Below, piece by piece: positions 23,689-31,658 of a DNA stretch of 64,000 nt. A model generated the notes under the pieces. That model was not told the origin of the DNA. It worked only from the letters and a program-made list of their open reading frames with translations, and made no database searches. Location: positions 42,706 through 106,705 of the forward strand of contig CAYJLV010000010.1 of NCBI GenBank assembly GCA_964371405.1, in the 5' to 3' direction. This DNA is from JAMHWF01 sp964371405 (GTDB lineage Bacteria > Pseudomonadota > Gammaproteobacteria > Burkholderiales > Burkholderiaceae_C). Position numbers and translations under genes: made by a program. Numbering within the stretch: the stretch's first letter is position 1; every line of letters begins with the position of its first letter.

Positions 23689-25269
23689 ATGAGCATCCGC
23701 CCGCTCTCCCCGCTGGCGTCGCCGGTCGCGATGCCGGCGAAGCTGGGCAAGTACCAGCTCACGGGCGTGCTCGGCGAGGGCGCGATGGGCGTCGTCTACA
23801 AGGGCATCGACCCGGTGATCCGGCGCACCGTCGCCGTCAAGGCGATCCGCAAGCAGTTGTTCGACGCATCGACGGCCAACCTGTCGGTCGCGCAGCGCTT
23901 TCGCAACGAGGCGCAGGCCGCGGGCCGGCTGTCGCACCCGGGCATCGTCGGCGTCTACGAGTACGGCGAGGACGACGGCGACGCCTACATCGCGATGGAG
24001 TACGTCGAAGGCGTCAGCCTGAGCCAGCTGATGAACAACGGCAGCCGCATGCCCGAATCCGACGTGCTGAGCCTGATGGTGCAGCTGCTCGACGCGCTGC
24101 ACTACGCGCACCAGCGGGGCGTCTGGCACCGCGACGTGAAACCCAACAACATCGTCGTCACGCCCGAGGGGCAGCTCAAGGTGACGGACTTCGGCATCGC
24201 GCGCATCGAGTCGAACGAGGCGACGCAGCTCACCGTGCTGCTCGGCTCGCCGGGCTACATCGCGCCCGAGCGCTACACCGGCGAGGCGCCCGACTGGCGC
24301 GTCGATATCTTCTCGTGCGGCGTGCTGCTCTACCACCTGCTGACCGGCCGGCCGCCTTTCACCGGCAGCGAGGCCGAAGTGATGTACCAGGTGCTGCACG
24401 AGCATCCGACGCCGCCGTCGCAGACCGCAGCCGCCACACCACGCTGCTTCGACGGCATCGTCGCCCGCGCGCTGGCCAAGAAGCCCGACGACCGCTACCG
24501 CACGGCGCTCGACTTCCGCGAAGCGCTGCAGCACGCCGGCGCGCTGCCGGTGCCGCCGACGCTGTCGATCGAGGTGATGACGTCGGTACGCCAGCGTATC
24601 GAACGCACGGCGACGCTGAAGCTGCCGCGCTCGATGCCCGGTGTGCCGGCCGAGGAGGCGAGCGCGCCGTCGATCCCGCCGTCGGTCGCACCGGCGAGCC
24701 TGCCACTCGATTCGGCTGCCGGCCCGCCGCCCGCGACCGACAGCGCTGCTGCCGGGCCGGTCAGCGTTCCGCCGAGCCCCACCGGCTGGGATCCGGCGCT
24801 GCTGGCGAAGGTCGAGGCGCAGCTCGCGCGCCACGTCGGGCCGATCGCCGCCGTGCTGGTGCGGCGCACCGCGCGCCAGTGCGTCGGCCTGCCGGAGCTG
24901 CTAGCGCAGCTGGCCGACGACGCGCTGGCCGGCGACGACCGCGCTGCCTTCGTCGCGGCGACGGCGCCGCTCGCCGCAGCCGGCGCGCCGCCCCCGCCGC
25001 CCACCGCGCTGCGCACCGGCCGCGATCCGACGACGCGGCCGCCGACGGCGCAGCTGCCCGTGCTTGGCATCGTGCCGCTGCGCCCCGAGACCGTCGAGCA
25101 AGCTGAGCGCGTGCTCGCCGCCCACATCGGCCCGATCGCGCGCGTCGTCACGAAGAAGGCCGCGGCCGCGGCCGCCGGCCGGGACGAGTTCTACGCCGTG
25201 CTGGCCGAACTGGCCGCCGACAGCGTCGACCGCGCCACGCTGCTGAAGGCGCTGTCGCGCATCGCCTGA
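23689..25269 (+). CDS. Hanks-type serine/threonine protein kinase with duplicated C-terminal domain
   Basis: Protein of 526 aa. The kinase domain is about 22-285 with P-loop GEGAMG (29-34), Lys51, alpha-C Glu74, HRDVKPNN (147-154, Asp149), DFG (167-169) and APE (192-194), so it is predicted active. A Pro/Ala linker follows. Then come two related about 55-residue modules: LAKVEAQLARHVGPIAAVLV (from about 368) and VEQAERVLAAHIGPIARVVT (from about 465). Each ends in an acidic helix with LLAQLADDAL or VLAELAADSV. They resemble the HIGPIA repeat domain (DUF8082-like) found after bacterial kinases. There is no membrane span, so it is cytoplasmic and probably coupled to the HAMP sensor encoded just before it. 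Confidence 0.9.
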   Translation: MSIRPLSPLASPVAMPAKLGKYQLTGVLGEGAMGVVYKGIDPVIRRTVAVKAIRKQLFDASTANLSVAQRFRNEAQAAGRLSHPGIVGVYEYGEDDGDAYIAMEYVEGVSLSQLMNNGSRMPESDVLSLMVQLLDALHYAHQRGVWHRDVKPNNIVVTPEGQLKVTDFGIARIESNEATQLTVLLGSPGYIAPERYTGEAPDWRVDIFSCGVLLYHLLTGRPPFTGSEAEVMYQVLHEHPTPPSQTAAATPRCFDGIVARALAKKPDDRYRTALDFREALQHAGALPVPPTLSIEVMTSVRQRIERTATLKLPRSMPGVPAEEASAPSIPPSVAPASLPLDSAAGPPPATDSAAAGPVSVPPSPTGWDPALLAKVEAQLARHVGPIAAVLVRRTARQCVGLPELLAQLADDALAGDDRAAFVAATAPLAAAGAPPPPPTALRTGRDPTTRPPTAQLPVLGIVPLRPETVEQAERVLAAHIGPIARVVTKKAAAAAAGRDEFYAVLAELAADSVDRATLLKALSRIA

Positions 25270-25291
25270 CGGCGGCCTGCCTCGAGAACGT

Positions 25292-25321
25292 TTGAACCGT
25301 TTGCGCCGCCGCTGCAACCCA
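25292..25321 (+). promoter_or_regulatory. ECF-type promoter P2, upstream of the sigma factor operon
   Basis: TTGAACC (25292-25298), 15 bases, GCAACCCA (25314-25321), 89 bases before the sigma factor ATG. Placement in front of the sigma operon is the expected sign of autoregulation and links the motif to this sigma factor. Confidence 0.75.
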
Positions 25322-25409
25322 CCTGTCGAGCGAGCCGGTCTCGCGGCCAGGGGTGCGACAGGGCGCGGCGCTGCGCTATATTGATTTCGCCGCCAACCAC
25401 CGCACGGCC

Positions 25410-26003
25410 ATGGACAACGACCGCGTCAGGGAACTGCTCGCTCGGATCGGTCGGGAGGACGAAGCCGCCTTCCGGGAGTTGTACAAGGCGTTCAGCCGCA
25501 AGGTGTTCGCCTACCTGATGAACATGGTGAGCGACCACTGTCGCGCCGAGGAGATCCTGGTGGACACGATGTACGAAGTCTGGCGCCGGCCGGGCGGTTA
25601 TCGCGGCGACGCGCAGTTCAGCACCTGGCTGATCGGCATCGCGCGCAACAAGGCGCTGATGGCGTACCGCTCGCGCCGCCCCGACGAAACGCACGACGAC
25701 CTCGAAGACATCGCCGAGACCACCGCCGCCGACACCCCCGACGGCTATGCCCAGCTCGCGCAGAAGCAGCGCGCCGACGGCGTGCAGCACTGCATGGGCA
25801 AGCTGTCGGACGAGCACCGCGAATGCCTGCACCTCGTCTTCTACGAGGGCCTGTCGGTGGCCGAGGTCGCCGACGTGCAGCACTGCCCCGAGGGCACGGT
25901 GAAGACGCGCCTCTTCCACGCGCGCCAGAAGGTCAAGAAGTGCCTCGAACTGCTGTTGCAGCGCGAGGGCGGCAAGGGCGACCTGAAGGGAGCCTTGGCA
26001 TGA
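25410..26003 (+). CDS. ECF RNA polymerase sigma factor
   Basis: Sigma-70 family ECF factor of 197 aa from ATG 25410. Region 2 spans about 15-85: EDEAAFRELYKAFSRKVFAYL, then CRAEEILVDTMYEVWRRP and FSTWLIGIARNKALMAYRSR. Region 4 is about 130-185: LSDEHRECLHLVFYEGLSVAEVADV and CPEGTVKTRLFHARQKVKKCL. The longer open frame to 25353 would start inside the promoter spacing region and is not used. It overlaps the anti-sigma gene by 4 bases. It probably recognises TTGAACC-N15-GCAAC, found upstream of its own gene and four other sites in the window. The signal is unknown, perhaps envelope or redox stress sensed by the genes upstream. Confidence 0.9.
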   Translation: MDNDRVRELLARIGREDEAAFRELYKAFSRKVFAYLMNMVSDHCRAEEILVDTMYEVWRRPGGYRGDAQFSTWLIGIARNKALMAYRSRRPDETHDDLEDIAETTAADTPDGYAQLAQKQRADGVQHCMGKLSDEHRECLHLVFYEGLSVAEVADVQHCPEGTVKTRLFHARQKVKKCLELLLQREGGKGDLKGALA

Positions 26004-26620
26004 ATCAAGAGCGTTTCCAGGAGCTGCTGCCGTGGTACGTCAACGGCACGCTGAAGGCGGACGACCGCGCCTGGGTCGAGCAGTACCTGAAGGAACACCC
26101 CGAGGCGCGTGCCGAACTCGAATGGTTCGGCTCGCTGCAGCGGCGCATGCACGAGAACGCGCCGATGGTGCCGGCGACGATCGGCCTGGCGCGCACGATG
26201 CACCTGATCCGCGGCGACCGGCCGACGCTCGCCGAGCGCATCAGCGCCTTCTTCGGCGGCTTCGCGCTGCGCCCGGCGTATGCGCTGGCCGGCGTTGCGG
26301 CGCTGGCGATCCAGGGCGGCGTGATCCTCGGCCTGCTCGGCGAGGCCAAGGACGACGCCAGCGAGATCCGCGCGCTGCGCACGTCTCAGGTCACCGAGGC
26401 CCCGATGCTGAAGGTGAACTTCGCGCCCGACGCGAAGGAGGCCGACATCCGCCACCTGCTGATGTCGGTGCAGGGCAGCGTCGCCGGCGGTCCCGGCCAG
26501 CTCGGCGACTACTACATCCGCGTGCCGGGCGAGCAGCTCGACGCCGCCGCCGCCAGATTGAAGGCCGATCCGATCGTGCAGGCCGTCGCCGTCGCGCCCG
26601 GGCTGCCGCCGCGCGAATAG
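26000..26620 (+). CDS. Membrane-anchored anti-sigma factor, no zinc motif
   Basis: Protein of 206 aa. The N-terminal cytoplasmic part (QERFQELLPWYVNGTLKADDRAWVEQYL) has the helical anti-sigma pattern but lacks the His-x3-Cys-x2-Cys zinc site of ZAS proteins. One membrane span lies at about 94-114 (AYALAGVAALAIQGGVILGLL). The C-terminal periplasmic domain of about 90 residues (LKVNFAPDAKEADIRHLLMSVQGSV, YYIRVPGEQLDAAAARLKAD) looks like a small alpha/beta sensory module. ATGA overlap with the sigma gene fixes the start and implies 1:1 synthesis. The caspase-like protease encoded 20 bases later may act on it. Confidence 0.85.
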   Translation: MNQERFQELLPWYVNGTLKADDRAWVEQYLKEHPEARAELEWFGSLQRRMHENAPMVPATIGLARTMHLIRGDRPTLAERISAFFGGFALRPAYALAGVAALAIQGGVILGLLGEAKDDASEIRALRTSQVTEAPMLKVNFAPDAKEADIRHLLMSVQGSVAGGPGQLGDYYIRVPGEQLDAAAARLKADPIVQAVAVAPGLPPRE

Positions 26621-26640
26621 CAGCCGCACGAGGAGCGACG

Positions 26641-27483
26641 ATGCACTCCGCCCTGCCCGCAAGGCTGCCGACGCGGCGCGCGGCGCTGCGCTGCCTCGCC
26701 GCGGCCGGCGCCGCCGTCGCCTGGCCGGCGCTGCGCGCCGCGCCGGCCTCGAGCCGCATCGCGCTCGTGATCGGCAACGGCGACTACAAGGCCGCGCCGC
26801 TGAAGAATCCGGTCGGCGACGCGCAGGCCGTCGCCGCGAGCCTGAAGAAGCTCGGCTATGCCGTCACGCTGAAGCTCAACACCGACCTGCGCGAGCTGAT
26901 CGAGGCGCTGCGCGAGTTCTCGGTGCGCGCCTCGTCGAGCTCGGTGCGTATGCTGTTCTATGCCGGCCACGGCATCCAGTCGCGCGGCCGCAACTACCTG
27001 TTGCCCGTCGACCAGGAGCCGCAGACCGAGGACGAGATCGCCGGCAAATGCGCCGACGTCGGCCAGTTCATCGACCGTCTCGGCGAGATCAGGCACGGCG
27101 CCAACATCGTCGTGCTCGACGCCTGCCGCGTGAACCCGTTCGCCGGCGGCGTGATCGTCGGCCCCGACGGCCGGCGCCTCAAGTTCCGCGGCGCCACACC
27201 CGGCGGGCTGGCCACGCTCGACGCGCCCGTCGGCACACTGGTCGCGTTCTCGACCGCGCCCAACGGCGTGGCGCTCGACGGGCCGAGCGGCAAGAACAGC
27301 ATCTATGCCAAGCACCTGCTCGCGAACTTGGAGACGCCCGGTCTGCCGATCGAACAGCTGTTCAAGCGCGTGCGCATCGGCGTCGCGCAGGAAACGCAGC
27401 GCGTGCAGGTGCCGTGGGAGTCGTCGAGCCTGACGGCCGAGTTCTGCTTCAAGGCCGCGGCGCGCGGCGGCTGCAGCGGCTAG
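26641..27483 (+). CDS. Exported caspase-like (peptidase C14) protease
   Basis: Protein of 280 aa. The leader contains twin arginines (TRRAALRCLAAAGAAVAWPALRAAPA), suggesting Tat export. The caspase fold follows: RIALVIGNGDYKAAPLKNPVGDA, the catalytic His110 in FYAGHGIQSRGRNYLLP, and Cys162 in VVLDACRVNPF. Later come LVAFSTAPNGVALDG and the substrate-pocket region KNSIYAKHLLANLE. Both catalytic residues are present. ATG 26641 follows ACGAGGAGCGACG. It is the third gene of the ECF operon, so induction would follow the sigma factor. Its stop TAG overlaps the TAG of the convergent AraC gene in a shared CTAG. Substrates are unknown, and the anti-sigma factor is one candidate. Confidence 0.9.
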   Translation: MHSALPARLPTRRAALRCLAAAGAAVAWPALRAAPASSRIALVIGNGDYKAAPLKNPVGDAQAVAASLKKLGYAVTLKLNTDLRELIEALREFSVRASSSSVRMLFYAGHGIQSRGRNYLLPVDQEPQTEDEIAGKCADVGQFIDRLGEIRHGANIVVLDACRVNPFAGGVIVGPDGRRLKFRGATPGGLATLDAPVGTLVAFSTAPNGVALDGPSGKNSIYAKHLLANLETPGLPIEQLFKRVRIGVAQETQRVQVPWESSSLTAEFCFKAAARGGCSG

Positions 27484-28460
27484 CCGCGCAGCAGCGTCTG
27501 CGACGGCGACTCCCCGTAGCGCGCCCTGTAATCGCGCGCGAAGCGCCCGAGGTGCGCGTAACCGACCTCGAGCGCCACTTCGGTGACGCGCGTGCCGGGC
27601 GCGGCATCGAGCAGCGCGGCGCGGGCCTGCGCGAGACGCTGTACGCGCACGAACTCGACCGGCGTCATGCCGCGGAAGCGTCGAAAGCCCGTCTGCAGGC
27701 TGCGCACGCTGACGCCCACCTGTGCGGCGAGATCGGCCAGAGCATGCGGCCGTGACGGATCGGCCGCGACGATTTCCTCCACCCGCCGCACGTGCCGCGG
27801 CAGCGCCGGCTCGGCCGGCGCACGCAGCGCGTCCGAGTAGTTGTGCGACTGCGCGTACAGCAGCGTCGCGATGAGCGTGTCCTCGAGGCTGCGCCTGGCA
27901 GCCGGCGATGCGAGGTAGATCGAGTCCGGCGACAGCTCCACCAGCAAGAAGCCGACGAGGCGCCGCCAGCTCGCACCGCCGCCGCGCTCCAGATCGAGCG
28001 CGAGATCGAACACCACCGGCCGGCTCGGCTGTCGCCCGAGCAAGGCAGCCAGCCGACGCTCAAGCGCCCGGCGTCCGATCTTGACCGACAGCTTGCGGCA
28101 ATCCTCGCGCCATTGCGTGATCACCGGGTGCGTGCAGGACTGCACCGAGGCCAGCCCCGGGTGCGTGACGATCTCGCGCCCGCCGCAACACACGATCGAG
28201 GTGCCGGCCAGCGGCATGCCGACGAGGTAGAAGTCCTCGAGCGCGCCGGGATCGAGGCGCACCGCCGTCCCGTACTGTGCACAGATGACGGCGCTGTCCG
28301 CCAGCTCGACCGCGTGGTAGCGCACGTCGAGCGACGCGACGCGCCCGGTCGGCATCAACCGGTGAGCGGACAACAGCGTCTGCACCCGCGTACGCGCCTC
28401 CACCGGATCGGCGGTGCGAAAGCGCTCGAACGCGCCCAGCGGCAACTCGACAGGATCCAT
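27480..28460 (-). CDS. AraC-family transcriptional regulator
   Basis: Activator candidate of 326 aa. The N-terminal AraC_binding_2-like domain has DFYLVGMPLAGTSIV and VQSCTHPVITQWREDCRKLSVKI. The C-terminal HTH pair is ALADLAAQVGVSVRSLQTGFRRFRGMTPVEFV and VTEVALEVGYAHLGRFARDYRARYGESP. It resembles regulators of aromatic acid degradation (AndR/CatR-like AraC proteins), though the exact ligand is not visible. It starts at ATG 28460 and is divergent, across 94 bases, from the TPP-dependent decarboxylase operon, which it most likely controls. Confidence 0.85.
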   Translation of the reverse strand: MDPVELPLGAFERFRTADPVEARTRVQTLLSAHRLMPTGRVASLDVRYHAVELADSAVICAQYGTAVRLDPGALEDFYLVGMPLAGTSIVCCGGREIVTHPGLASVQSCTHPVITQWREDCRKLSVKIGRRALERRLAALLGRQPSRPVVFDLALDLERGGGASWRRLVGFLLVELSPDSIYLASPAARRSLEDTLIATLLYAQSHNYSDALRAPAEPALPRHVRRVEEIVAADPSRPHALADLAAQVGVSVRSLQTGFRRFRGMTPVEFVRVQRLAQARAALLDAAPGTRVTEVALEVGYAHLGRFARDYRARYGESPSQTLLRG

Positions 28461-28554
28461 CTCGACGCAATGTGGACTGGCGCGACGCGATCCGGCTAGC
28501 GACCACGCACGCCCCGAGTCTACGATGGTCCGCCCAAGGAAGGAGACATCGCCC

Positions 28555-30210
28555 GTGGCCTCTGCAGCTCAGGAAACGATCGCGGTACTCAAGGCGAACG
28601 GCATCACTCGCATCTTCGGTAACCCGGGAACGACCGAACTCGCGCTGCTGGACGCGACCGTCTCGGAAGGCGTCGACTTCCACCTATGCCTGCACGAAGG
28701 CGCGGCGGTCGCGATGGCCGACGGCTACGGCCGCGCCACCGGCAGCACCGGGGTCGTGATGGTGCATACCTCGGTCGGCACGGCGAACACCCTGACCAAC
28801 CTGATCAACCTGCGCAGCGATGCGCAGCCGCTGCTCGTGATCGCCGGCGACAAGGACGATCGCCTCGCGGGGCGCGGCTCCTTCTGCGAGGTTCCCGACC
28901 TGCCGGGCCTGCTGCGCCAGGTGACGAAGGAGGCGTGGCGCGTGAGCCGTCCCGAGAAGCTGCCGGAGCTGACGCTGCGCGGCCTGAAGATCGCAAGTGC
29001 GCCTACTCCGGGACCGGTGTTCCTCGCGGTGCCGGAGAACTGCATGGCCGCCGAGTTGCCGGCCGACGCGGTCGGCCTGCACGTGCGACCGGCCAGCCGC
29101 ATCGCGCTGCGTGCGCATCCCGACACGCTGCGACCGATCGCCCAGGCGCTCGCGAGCGCCCGGCGCCCGTTGCTGATCGCCGGCAATGAAGTCGGCGGCT
29201 GCGGCGCAGCGCAACGGCTGGTCGCACTCGCCGAGCGCCTGGCATTGCCGGTCGTCGGCGAAGAAGTGTTCACCACCAACGCACTCAACTTCCCGGCCGA
29301 CCATCCGCTGTACCACGGCAATTTCTCGCCGACGCTGCCGATCGTGTGCGACGCGGACCTGGTGGTCGCGATCGGCGCGCGCGCCTTCATGGAGTACGCG
29401 TGGCCCGACGAGCCCTACCTCAAGCCGGGCGTGCGCTTCATGCAGATCGGCGCCGATGCCGCGGAGTTGGGCAAGCTCTACCCCGCCGAGCACGCGGTGC
29501 TGGGCAACGTCGGCCACGCGATCGAGGATCTGCTCGTACTGGCGTCGGGAGATGCGCTGCCGGCACCCGGCCTGCTGGCCGAACGCTGTGCCCGTGCCAA
29601 GCGCGTCGTCCACCCTGTACTTCCCCCACGGCCCTCGGGTGATGAGCCCGGCGCCATGGCACCGGAGCAACTGCTTGCCGCACTGCATTCGGTGCTGCCG
29701 CCCGACGCCGCGATCGTCGACGAGTCGGTGCTGTCCAAGGGCCTGATGCAACGCCATGTCGCCCTTGGCGGCGAGCGCCGCTACTACGGCACCTCGGGCG
29801 GCGGCCTGGGCTGGGGGCTGCCAGCGGCGATCGGCGTGCAGCTCGGCCTGCCCGGACGGCGCGTGGTCGCCTTCGTCGGCGACGGCGGCGCCCTCTTCAA
29901 CATTCAGAGCTTGTGGACGGCGGCCCATCTGGGCCTGCCGGTCGTGGTCGTCGTCGTGAACAACGGTGGGTACATGGCGGTACGCCGCGGCCTGGGCGAG
30001 TTCGGCCAGCAGGCGGCGCGCAGCGGCTGCTACCCCGGCGCGTTCATCGCTCAGCCGCGCGTCGACCTGTGCCGGATCGCCGAGGGACTGGGCGTGCAGG
30101 CCACGCGCGTCGACGCCGCCGACCAGGTGGCCGATGCGCTGCGCTGGGCACTCGATCTCGGCGCCCCGGCACTGGTCGATGTTCACGTCGCGTCGTCGGC
30201 CTACTACTGA
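28555..30210 (+). CDS. TPP-dependent 2-oxoacid decarboxylase, benzoylformate-decarboxylase-like
   Basis: Thiamine-diphosphate enzyme of about 551 aa. TPP-activating Glu lies in LHEGAAVAMADGYG, and the Mg/TPP motif is GDGGALFNIQSLWTAA with NNGGY. It aligns along its length with benzoylformate decarboxylase: the BFD active-site histidines appear conserved in MVHTSVGTAN (His70 equivalent) and FPADHPLYHG (His281 equivalent). The Ser26 position is Thr in GNPGTTEL. The start is GTG 28555 with AGGAG 9 bases upstream. ATG 28525 would lie before the ribosome-binding site. Downstream are a Bug receptor and RidA. An aryl-glyoxylate substrate is plausible, but acetolactate-synthase-like or other carboligase activity cannot be excluded. 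Confidence 0.83.
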   Translation: MASAAQETIAVLKANGITRIFGNPGTTELALLDATVSEGVDFHLCLHEGAAVAMADGYGRATGSTGVVMVHTSVGTANTLTNLINLRSDAQPLLVIAGDKDDRLAGRGSFCEVPDLPGLLRQVTKEAWRVSRPEKLPELTLRGLKIASAPTPGPVFLAVPENCMAAELPADAVGLHVRPASRIALRAHPDTLRPIAQALASARRPLLIAGNEVGGCGAAQRLVALAERLALPVVGEEVFTTNALNFPADHPLYHGNFSPTLPIVCDADLVVAIGARAFMEYAWPDEPYLKPGVRFMQIGADAAELGKLYPAEHAVLGNVGHAIEDLLVLASGDALPAPGLLAERCARAKRVVHPVLPPRPSGDEPGAMAPEQLLAALHSVLPPDAAIVDESVLSKGLMQRHVALGGERRYYGTSGGGLGWGLPAAIGVQLGLPGRRVVAFVGDGGALFNIQSLWTAAHLGLPVVVVVVNNGGYMAVRRGLGEFGQQAARSGCYPGAFIAQPRVDLCRIAEGLGVQATRVDAADQVADALRWALDLGAPALVDVHVASSAYY

Positions 30211-30252
30211 ACCGCGAACCAGAGCCCCCGTTCCAAACCAAGGAGACAAACC

Positions 30253-31239
30253 ATGTACACCCGTCGCCGCTTCCTCCATACCGTCGGCGCGACGGCCGGC
30301 GCCGCATCGCTGGGCGCAGCGTCCGCGGTCTACGCGCAGAGCGCACCCGAGCTGAGCCGGATCATCGTCGGCTTCCCGGCCGGCGGCAGCAACGACAGCA
30401 TCGCTCGCCTGCTGGCGAGGAAGATGCAAGGGGTCTACGCGCAGACGCTGATCGTCGAGAACAAGGCCGGGGCCGGCGGCCGCATCGGCGTCGACACGGT
30501 TCGGCGCGCGGCGCCGGACGGCGGCATGGTGCTGCAGACGCCGGGTTCCATCCTGACGCTGTATCCGCACATCTACCGGTCGCTGGGCTACGACGCACTG
30601 CGCGACCTCACGCCGGTGTCCACGGTGTGCACGCTCGACTTCGCGCTCGTGGCCGGCCCCGGGACGCCGGCACGCACGCTCGGCGAGTTCGTCGACTGGT
30701 GCAAGGCGCATCCGCGCCAGGCGATCTACGGCTCGCCGGCCACCGGCGCGTCGCCGCACTTCGTCGGGTTGATGTTCGGTCAGGCAGCGGGTCTCGAGCT
30801 GCTGCACGTCGGCTACAAGGGCGCGGCGCCGGCGGTGCAGGACCTGATTGGCGGCCAGATCCCGGCCTATGTCGGCGTACTCGCCGACGTCGCGCCGCAC
30901 CTGGCGGGCGGCAAGCTGCGCGTGCTCGCGACCTCGGGCAGCCGCCGCAGCGCAGCCACGCCCGACGTGCCCACGTTCCAGGAAGCGGGCTACAAGGACG
31001 TCTCGGTACAGGAGTGGTACGGCATGCTGTTGCCGGCCAAGGTGCCGGACCGTGTCGTCGCGTCGCTGAACCAGGCGATCCAGGCCGCGCTGCGCGACCC
31101 CGAGGTCCTGGAGCGTTTCAGCGCGCTGACCGTCGAAGCCGCACCGGCCACGCCCGAGGCGTTCGCCGAGCGCATCCGGCGGGAGCGCGCTCGCTGGGCG
31201 CCGGTCGTCCAGGCCTCCGGCTTCAAGATGGAGGAGTAA
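30253..31239 (+). CDS. Bug-family tripartite tricarboxylate transporter receptor
   Basis: Periplasmic binding protein of 328 aa with a Tat-type leader (YTRRRFLHTVGATAGAASLG, cleavage after VYAQS). Family motifs are RIIVGFPAGGSNDSIAR, VENKAGAGGRIGVDTV, YGSPATGASPHFVG and VGYKGAAPAVQDLIGGQIPA. ATG 30253 behind CAAGGAGACAAACC. It is second in a three-gene operon after the 2-oxoacid decarboxylase, so its ligand may be that enzyme's substrate (an aryl-2-oxo acid or precursor). No TctA/TctB membrane genes are adjacent, as is common for the expanded Bug families of Burkholderiales. Confidence 0.9.
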   Translation: MYTRRRFLHTVGATAGAASLGAASAVYAQSAPELSRIIVGFPAGGSNDSIARLLARKMQGVYAQTLIVENKAGAGGRIGVDTVRRAAPDGGMVLQTPGSILTLYPHIYRSLGYDALRDLTPVSTVCTLDFALVAGPGTPARTLGEFVDWCKAHPRQAIYGSPATGASPHFVGLMFGQAAGLELLHVGYKGAAPAVQDLIGGQIPAYVGVLADVAPHLAGGKLRVLATSGSRRSAATPDVPTFQEAGYKDVSVQEWYGMLLPAKVPDRVVASLNQAIQAALRDPEVLERFSALTVEAAPATPEAFAERIRRERARWAPVVQASGFKMEE

Positions 31240-31241
31240 GC

Positions 31242-31634
31242 ATGAGTCGCTCGATCGAACGCTTTCCCACCGACCTGCCGCTGCCGTTCTCGAAGGTTGT
31301 GCGCGCCGGCGGCTTCCTGTTCCTGTCCGGCCAGCTCGCGATGGACGGGCACGGCAAGCTGCTGGCCGGCGATATCCAGGCACAGACGCACGCGGTGCTG
31401 CGCGGAATTGCGGCCACGCTCGCCGAGCACGGCGCCAGCCTCGCACAGGTGGTGCGGGCGAGCGTCTGGCTGGCGGACCTGAACGACTTTGCCGCCTTCA
31501 ACGAGGTGTACGCGCAGTACTTCGCCGGCGCGCTGCCGGCGCGCAGCACCGTGCAATCGCGGCTCGGCCAGGACGCACGTGTGGAGATCGAGGTGCAGGC
31601 CTACGTCGACGACTGGGCGTCCGCTGCGGCCTGA
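31242..31634 (+). CDS. RidA-family (YjgF/UK114) protein
   Basis: Protein of 130 aa with the RidA fold: SKVVRAGGFLFLSGQLAMDGHG, QAQTHAVLRGIAATLAEHG, VVRASVWLADLNDFAAFNEVYAQYF, and the C-terminal active-site Arg in LPARSTVQSRLGQDARVEIEVQAYV. RidA proteins hydrolyse reactive enamine/imine intermediates released by PLP enzymes. Catabolic-operon members act as imine deaminases or ring-opening hydrolases. The start is ATG 31242, 2 bases past the Bug stop, with GAGGAG upstream. Its specific job in this operon is unknown. Confidence 0.9.
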   Translation: MSRSIERFPTDLPLPFSKVVRAGGFLFLSGQLAMDGHGKLLAGDIQAQTHAVLRGIAATLAEHGASLAQVVRASVWLADLNDFAAFNEVYAQYFAGALPARSTVQSRLGQDARVEIEVQAYVDDWASAAA

Positions 31635-31658
31635 GCCGCAACGCGGCGACGTGCGCCG

